Part shown: positions 59,667 to 64,000 of the stretch, piece after piece
How positions within the stretch are numbered: the first letter of the stretch is position 1
Layout of the letters: each line of letters starts with the position of its first letter
Assembly (NCBI GenBank): GCA_933228895.1
Contig: OW121846.1
Location: 149,962,746 to 150,026,745 of the forward strand
Direction: 5' to 3'
Source: Platycnemis pennipes
Lineage: Eukaryota > Arthropoda > Insecta > Odonata > Platycnemididae
DNA length: 64,000 bases
Made by a program: the position numbers and the translations under genes
Notes under the pieces: generated by a model
Database searches by the model: none
Told to the model about the DNA's origin: nothing
The model's input: only the letters and a program-made list of their open reading frames with translations

Positions 59667-59966
59667 TGTTTGGCAAGGGGGGGGGAGACACGGACTGGGA
59701 ACAGATTTCACCAACACACTGAAACACACAGCACTCCCAAGGTAACTCCCAACTTTATTAAGGTTGGATACAGCCACGAGCCCCTTGCTCGCGTGGTCAA
59801 CCCTTCCCAAACGTCTCATGCACCGTCTATCCCACCCCGCCACACTCACGGCTTCTCGCCGACTGCTGTCGCGTCACTACTCCGCGCGGCGGCGTCGGCC
59901 TCGTTCTATGGCGTCCCCCTGGGGGGCAGCACCGACTGGACCTTCTCTTACGGCCGTGCGCTGACG
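59667..59966 (-). repeat. Gypsy 5' LTR (right copy)
   Basis: 300 bp, differing from the left LTR by a shorter G run (9 against 13), TGTTTGG for TGTGAGG, and single changes such as ATACGG/ACACGG, CATACTC/CACACTC and GTACGC/GTGCGC. Minus-strand AATAAA at 59,754-59,759. The sequence after the LTR on the minus strand (GTTCAGAAGTGGGATAAAG) has no TGG at its first base, so I do not assign a primer tRNA. Confidence 0.93.
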
Positions 59967-59970
59967 TAAA
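59967..59970. repeat. Gypsy target-site duplication, right copy (TAAA)
   Basis: Matches 55,180-55,183. It fits an LTR end at 59,966, where the right copy has G in place of the A found at 55,487. Confidence 0.65.
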
Positions 59971-60505
59971 TATAAATGTATTTTTCAAATGAGAATGTAT
60001 GGATAGAAAATAAGAATTATTGAATATCCAACAACTCTATTTTGAATTAAGATGCTAACTTGACTCAGGACCTAGTGCATGAAACGTCCATCTTTGATAA
60101 TTGTGTTTACCTATGGCCTCCTGTAAAGTGAAATTCGCTCACCGAAGCGTATACTTTTCGTAGTGTATAAAATCGTGAAGTTTTTGTGTGCTACTGCATG
60201 TTGAGGAAATGTATCTTATCTGCGTTATAAGAGTAATTAATATGAGGATAGTGTGCTGTGGCTACGTTGGAGATATTTAAAATTTGTACGCCATCGAGTG
60301 GACAATTTAGTCCGTAAACTGGATGAAGTTTTCGCCTACGTTCTTGGATATTATTGCGAGGAATCCCACGATGAAGCAAAAGGAACGGATGGATATTGTG
60401 ATTTGAAATTCTTCTAGGAGGTAAGTTTCAGCTGAACTAAGAGCTGTCGTAGTCATAAGTTATTCCTGCTTACTTTAATGTGGATAAGTACTGAACACTT
60501 TTCAA
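59971..60505. other. Interior of the foldback-like element, right of the Gypsy insertion
   Basis: AT-rich. A 62-codon minus frame (60,191-60,379, containing RRRKLHPVYGLNCPLDG) has no family I recognise and no supporting context. Confidence 0.3.
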
Positions 60506-60634
60506 ATGTCCAGTTTCGAAGGGGAATTCATGTCACAGTATTTTGTAAACAAATGGTCTAATTTATCCAATGGATTTCGCTGTTTCAGTTATCTCCGGTC
60601 TGCCATTGTATTTTTTGTATTTTATGCACGACAG
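60506..60634 (+). CDS. Candidate exon of an unidentified element-borne gene (partial)
   Basis: ATG at 60,506 opens 43 codons (MSSFEGEFMSQYFVNKWSN and on, hydrophobic toward the end) and runs into a strong donor, ACAG|GTAAGC at 60,635; a possible acceptor TGTCCAG ends at 60,513. The length is a multiple of three from the ATG. No domain recognised. If the foldback-like element carries its own transposase this would be a candidate first exon, but chance is quite possible. Confidence 0.2.
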
Positions 60635-60814
60635 GTAAGCTGTTCTCCTATTTTGAATATCCTGAAATTAGTAGGAATTACATTTAAGTACCCTAATAAT
60701 TATATTTCGATGCACATTTAAATATGTACGCTTTGTCATACTCTATTGGTATTTAAGAAATTATTGGATTAATTCTTTGTGTGGTAATCCGAATATCATG
60801 TTGTTTTCTACCAG

Positions 60815-61100
60815 CGGAAATGCTGCATGGGATACCAGAGTAAGTTATGAATTTTTCTTTACAGATTGCTATGTGGATTATCTTAAAAGAAGAGGAACCG
60901 ACGAGGTTTTGCCGGGGCGAGAAGCTAAAAGTGTGAGGGCATATATATGCTCAACAATTCAAGACTTGAACTGGAAAAAAAGTTTAATAAAGATGCCTAA
61001 TACTTCTTTTGTAAATTTGTTGATTTGTTTCTTAACCTCCTCTTGCCTATTTCGTATTTTCAAATCCACATTTGTTGATGTAGGTGTATCATTGTATTAA
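60815..61100 (+). CDS. Candidate coding segment of unknown function inside the foldback-like element
   Basis: An open plus frame covers 60,777-61,100 and contains WDTRVSYEF, DCYVDYLKRRGTDEVLPGRE and KSVRAYICSTIQDLNW. Within it an acceptor-like TTTTCTACCAG (to 60,814), a donor-like AGAGTAAGT (60,838-60,846) and a second acceptor TTTCTTTACAG (to 60,864) could define a 25-nt mini-exon and a longer exon from 60,865. The charged middle part looks protein-like but matches no family I know. No DDE-type motif seen. Confidence 0.2.
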
Positions 61101-61489
61101 CTTATTCCTTATGCGCATCCTGTATTGCTTTTATACAATGAAGTGCTTGGTTTGTCGTGATCTCTCATGAAGCACGTAGTGTTCATTCCCCAAGGGTGTT
61201 TAAGAGAATGATATTATGATGAGTGAAATTTTGTTTTACTGGTGCTTTAGTTGCAACTCGGTGATCAATGTTGAGGCAATTCGTTGTAAATAATATTAGA
61301 TACATCTTTGAATAAGGGATAATTTTGGTTCAAATTAGTATCTCAAAATGAGTGGAATAGAAGTAATTTTCGATGACTGCTGTTGGAAGTGGTTGTGACA
61401 TTGGGGATAATTAATCTTGTATTTATACAGGGTAGTCAATGAAATGTACGGCTGAATAATGTATTCCAGTTGTGTTTATTGCTGTGTTC
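61101..61489. other. Unassigned interior sequence before the right arm
   Basis: AT-rich, no frame or repeat that I can support. Confidence 0.4.
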
Positions 61490-62385
61490 AGGTCAGTAGG
61501 AAGTGAAGTGATGTAAGGAGGTGACGGATTCTGGTTCTAAGGAGTTGATACCGTGTGAAATTAGGTATCATGGGGTTCCAGTTGCAACTCTTTGTTATCA
61601 AAATGGTAGATATACTGTGAAGCGACGTCAATGAGGAACCAGGTTCAAACCAGAGGGCTTGATGCGACGCGGGGCCTGGGGGTCCAGTTGAAACCATGAT
61701 TTCGTGCGAAAAAGCTAATGCAATGTGAAACGAGGTAGCGTGTTACTAGGTGAAATAGGATAGTGAGAGTTTAAACCAGTTGCTTCTCGTACAGGTTAAA
61801 CGAGGTAATACGATATGAATCAAGGTAGTCTGTTCTACATAAAACGGGATAATGCTAGGTAAGACGAGTTGATTCTTGCACAGTTGAAACGAGTTAATAC
61901 AATGTGAAACGAGGTAGCGCGTTACTAGCTGAAACCAGTTGAAACAGGTTAAAGCTAGATCGAACGAGTTGCTTTTCGTACACGTCAAACTAGCTGATGC
62001 GATATGATTCGAGGTTGTCTGTTCTAGATAAAACGGGATAATGCTAGGTAAGACGAGTTGATTCTTGCACAGTTGAAACGAGTTAATACAACGTGAAACG
62101 AGGTAGCGTGTTACCAACTGAAACCACGCATTACGAGATGAAACAACCACTTCCTCTCTAGATAAGACGAGATGACTCGAGAAGGATCAAGCTGCCCGGA
62201 AACGACAGCTACTGGTTGATGCGACATCAATCGAGGTTATACGAAGTCAACGCACGAGGTAAAGCAAGCAAAAAGCGGCCATAACCGACTTGAAACGAGT
62301 TGAAAGAACGAGTTAAAGCGATTTGAAACCTTGTAAAACCATGCTAGTTCACTCTAACTCGTTTCAACTCGTACAATCCCCAGGG
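61490..62385 (-). repeat. Right arm of the foldback-like element
   Basis: About 900 bp dense in AACGAG, GAAACGAGGTA and GAGTTGAAAC words, the complements of the left-arm words. Inner edge placed where such words first appear (about 61,500). Ends TCCCCAGGG at 62,385. Minus-strand frames here (61,488-61,697 and 61,746-62,150) are repeat by-products. Confidence 0.6.
61704..62130 (-). repeat. 189-bp tandem repeat, about 2.3 copies
   Basis: AGTTGATTCTTGCACAGTTG occurs at 61,867 and 62,056 (189 bp apart). The preceding segments also match at that spacing: AAAACGGGATAATGCTAGGT, and GAAACGAGGTAGCG with GTTAC after it, the latter also seen a third time. Divergence between copies is around 10%. Confidence 0.85.
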
Positions 62386-63060
62386 AATGGATGAATTCTT
62401 GGCCGCTGCTTATGGTGGTAAGAATGATTGTATTTTTTCAAGAATACATTATTTGAATCATTTTAAAAAGTAAGTATAATTATCTGTCCTGGTATCTCTG
62501 TTGTTTTAGAGAAATATTTAACCATGAAAGTTTCTTTTGGGGCTGGTGGTGTGAAAGATATCCTTTAAGTATTTGAGAATGTTGAAATATTGTTTCCTTT
62601 CAGGAACTGGCTCATACGAGATGAAATCATGGATGAATCATTTTTACTGTATCACTCAACGTACTGACCTTCCCATGGTTTTTATGATGCCTTTATCAGT
62701 ATAAATAATTTCATTTTAGATGGATGTGGTATGGTATGCATGATTGTATTTTGAATATTCAAAATTACCCTTCCAAAAAATGAAATTATTGAACTTGATG
62801 ATGATAATAGGAATTATTGTATTTTCCCTTGGGGATTCAACCAAAATATGTCTACACATCTATGAGAGAATTATTAAGGAAATAACCAGGTTGCTATAAC
62901 ATTTATTCATAAGATTTTTTATTGAATCATATTCATGAAGTAAATAAATTAACAATGGCTACCTTGAACAGGATGAAATCCAGGTTGATGGTTGCAGGAA
63001 TGATGATCATTCTCATTTTAGCATCGTACTCAACGCTGTGATCACAACAGTCCAAAGGAG
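62386..63060. other. AT-rich flank without a supported gene
   Basis: Contains AACCATGAAAGTTTCTTTT (62,520-62,538) and TCAGGAACTGGCTCATA (62,600-62,616), related to words at 53,527-53,675. No open frame of note. Confidence 0.4.
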
Positions 63061-63523
63061 TCTTAAATGAAGATCTATCTATGAAGATCAGGAAATTTGA
63101 TTCCTTTATGAAGCGACTTGAGATTCACTCAGGTGCTTGTATATCAAAGTTAATGATAACAGTGTAATTTATGTGCATTGCATGTTGATGATATTATTAT
63201 TGCAGCTAGCTCTCAATTTGATCTTCAAACAGTGAAAGGGGAACAAAAGAAGAAATTTTGAATGTTTTTGTAAGATGTTTTTCTACACATAAATTGACCG
63301 ATTGACTGGTGCAGCGATAGAACTGTCCTCAGCCAGCATTCCTATCTCAGCTATCTGCTACAGTGTTTTGGCATGGAAGATTGTCATCCAACTTCCAATG
63401 GAAGCCAAACCTGTGACAACATTGGAAGGGCCCTGCATAATTAATGAGAAGCCTTACAGAGGACTAGTGGGTGAATCTTATCTTGCACATCGTACTGGCT
63501 TGGGTGTAAAACAAATGTCCTAA
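63061..63523 (+). pseudogene. Ty1/copia reverse transcriptase relic
   Basis: Three pieces in shifting plus frames follow the order of copia RT. 63,093-63,119 gives KFDSFMKRL, the segment before the catalytic loop. 63,169-63,258 gives LHVDDIIIAASSQFDLQTVK, where VDD (63,184-63,192) is the RT catalytic motif with H for the usual Y. The last open frame, to 63,523, has CYSVLAWKIV, then KPVTT and KPYRGLVGESYLAHRTG, matching the post-RT stretch of copia pol (usual pattern K-P-Y-R-x-L-V-G). Several frame changes and stops make it a dead, old fragment. No LTR or integrase part was found in the window. Confidence 0.7.
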
Positions 63524-64000
63524 CCTAATCACCCTACTTGCAGTATTGTTTTATCAAAAAGTCAACCCTCTGAATTCAATCTTCAGGTTGTGAAGGGAAT
63601 GCAAGTCCAAGATTTACTCGGATGTAATCAACGTTTTTTTGTGCTCATGTTTATTTCTATGTTTTGAATGTATTTCATTTTTGACATTTCTAGAATTGAG
63701 GTGGAGTGTTGGAGATACCAATTCTATGCAAAGGTTTGTTAGTGTGTAACCAAACTAAATGAAAAAGCTGAGGTGCTATGATAGAAGTATCTTCAGTGCC
63801 TATATTGTTGTGACACTAAAAAAAGGAATGTTCATTTTCTTAACCTCTTTAAAACATAAATTTCTTTTCAGGTGTTGTTTAGGTGTGCAGTGAATGTCAA
63901 CCATCGATGTAAAAATGAGAGCATCCATTGGCATGATATTCAGAGGATGAAACATAGGTGGTGAATGTCAGAAGATACTGCAACTTCCATAAGTTTTTAT
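63524..64000. other. Right-edge AT-rich sequence, nothing recognised
   Basis: No frame, repeat or motif I can support. An acceptor-like TTTCTTTTCAG occurs near 63,870. Confidence 0.4.

Larger units (their letters stand above)
55184..59966 (-). mobile_element. Ty3/Gypsy LTR retrotransposon, nearly complete, minus strand, no env
   Basis: About 4.78 kb with LTRs of 304 and 300 bp and the order LTR, gag, protease, reverse transcriptase, RNase H, integrase, LTR when read on the minus strand. RT before integrase places it in Ty3/Gypsy (Metaviridae-type) rather than copia. LTRs differ by about six substitutions plus four G in a homopolymer, roughly 98% identity, so the insertion is fairly young. 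The coding part is nevertheless broken by in-frame TAA codons and a frame change, and no envelope gene is present. Clade not resolved; the integrase has a GPY-type C-terminal module. Confidence 0.95.
53676..62385. mobile_element. Foldback-like composite element with long inverted repeat-rich arms, split by a Gypsy element
   Basis: The left end starts CCCTGGGGA and the right end finishes TCCCCAGGG, perfect inverted termini of 9 bp, both followed inward by GAGTT and AAACGAG words. The arms (53,676-54,480 and 61,490-62,385) share vocabulary in inverted orientation: GGTTTCAACT followed by CAGGCCCCGC (left about 53,768-53,790; reverse complement right about 61,672-61,698), TTTGAACCTGG, and many ACCTCG / AACTCGTTT words. 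Both arms contain tandem repeats. Long inverted arms built of tandem repeats define foldback elements. Without the Gypsy copy it is about 3.9 kb. I found no convincing target duplication (flanks TTATAA and AATGG), so superfamily is open. Confidence 0.6.

Noticed and set aside
61488..62150. Minus-strand frames of 69 and 134 codons in the right arm
   Set aside because: Generated by the 189-bp repeat and short-word repetition; no domain and no conservation signal.
53666..62395. Target-site duplication of the foldback-like element
   Set aside because: Flanks TTATAA (left) and AATGGATG (right) do not agree beyond one or two bases.

Overview
The window is eukaryotic, repeat-dominated DNA, most likely from an arthropod or similar invertebrate (inference from the transposon families; species not identified). 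I see no intact host gene. About three quarters is one satellite array; the rest is nested transposon remains.

Layout: (1) 1 to ~48,826 is a head-to-tail array of a 180-bp satellite, about 270 monomers, already running at the left window edge. All monomers I scanned have the same orientation. Summed length drift is only about -8 bp over 270 units. The array is built of local higher-order repeats (540, 1,980, 2,337-2,339, 1,979, 1,620, 1,443 and 539 bp). Because 180 is a multiple of three, one minus-strand frame stays open through many monomers, giving apparent proteins up to 618 residues that I do not regard as genes. Each monomer also carries, on the minus strand, a TATA-like word, a tRNA-like Pol III B box and a T-run. 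(2) ~48,938 to 52,355 is a small 82-bp satellite split by a 2.5-kb hAT transposon (49,171-51,684) with terminal inverted repeats and a perfect 8-bp target duplication. Inside that hAT lies a truncated Penelope-like element with reverse transcriptase and GIY-YIG endonuclease relics, inverted terminal arms and hammerhead-ribozyme-like motifs. (3) 52,356-53,675 holds a possible broken THAP-like first exon and otherwise unassigned AT-rich DNA. (4) 53,676-62,385 looks like a foldback-type element: matching ends and long inverted arms made of tandem repeats (72 bp on the left, 189 bp on the right) rich in CTCGTT-type words. A Ty3/Gypsy retrotransposon (55,184-59,966, minus strand, ~300-bp LTRs, 4-bp TSD) is inserted in it. 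(5) 62,386-64,000 carries a decayed Ty1/copia reverse-transcriptase fragment on the plus strand.

How the parts relate: this looks like the edge of a heterochromatic satellite block where elements have inserted into each other. The 82-bp satellite is older than the hAT, and the Penelope fragment was probably added to the hAT later. The foldback-like element is older than the Gypsy copy, whose LTRs still agree at about 98%. The most original signal is the possible Pol III promoter architecture repeated in every 180-bp satellite unit, followed by the hammerhead-like fold in the Penelope arm and the composite foldback-like element.
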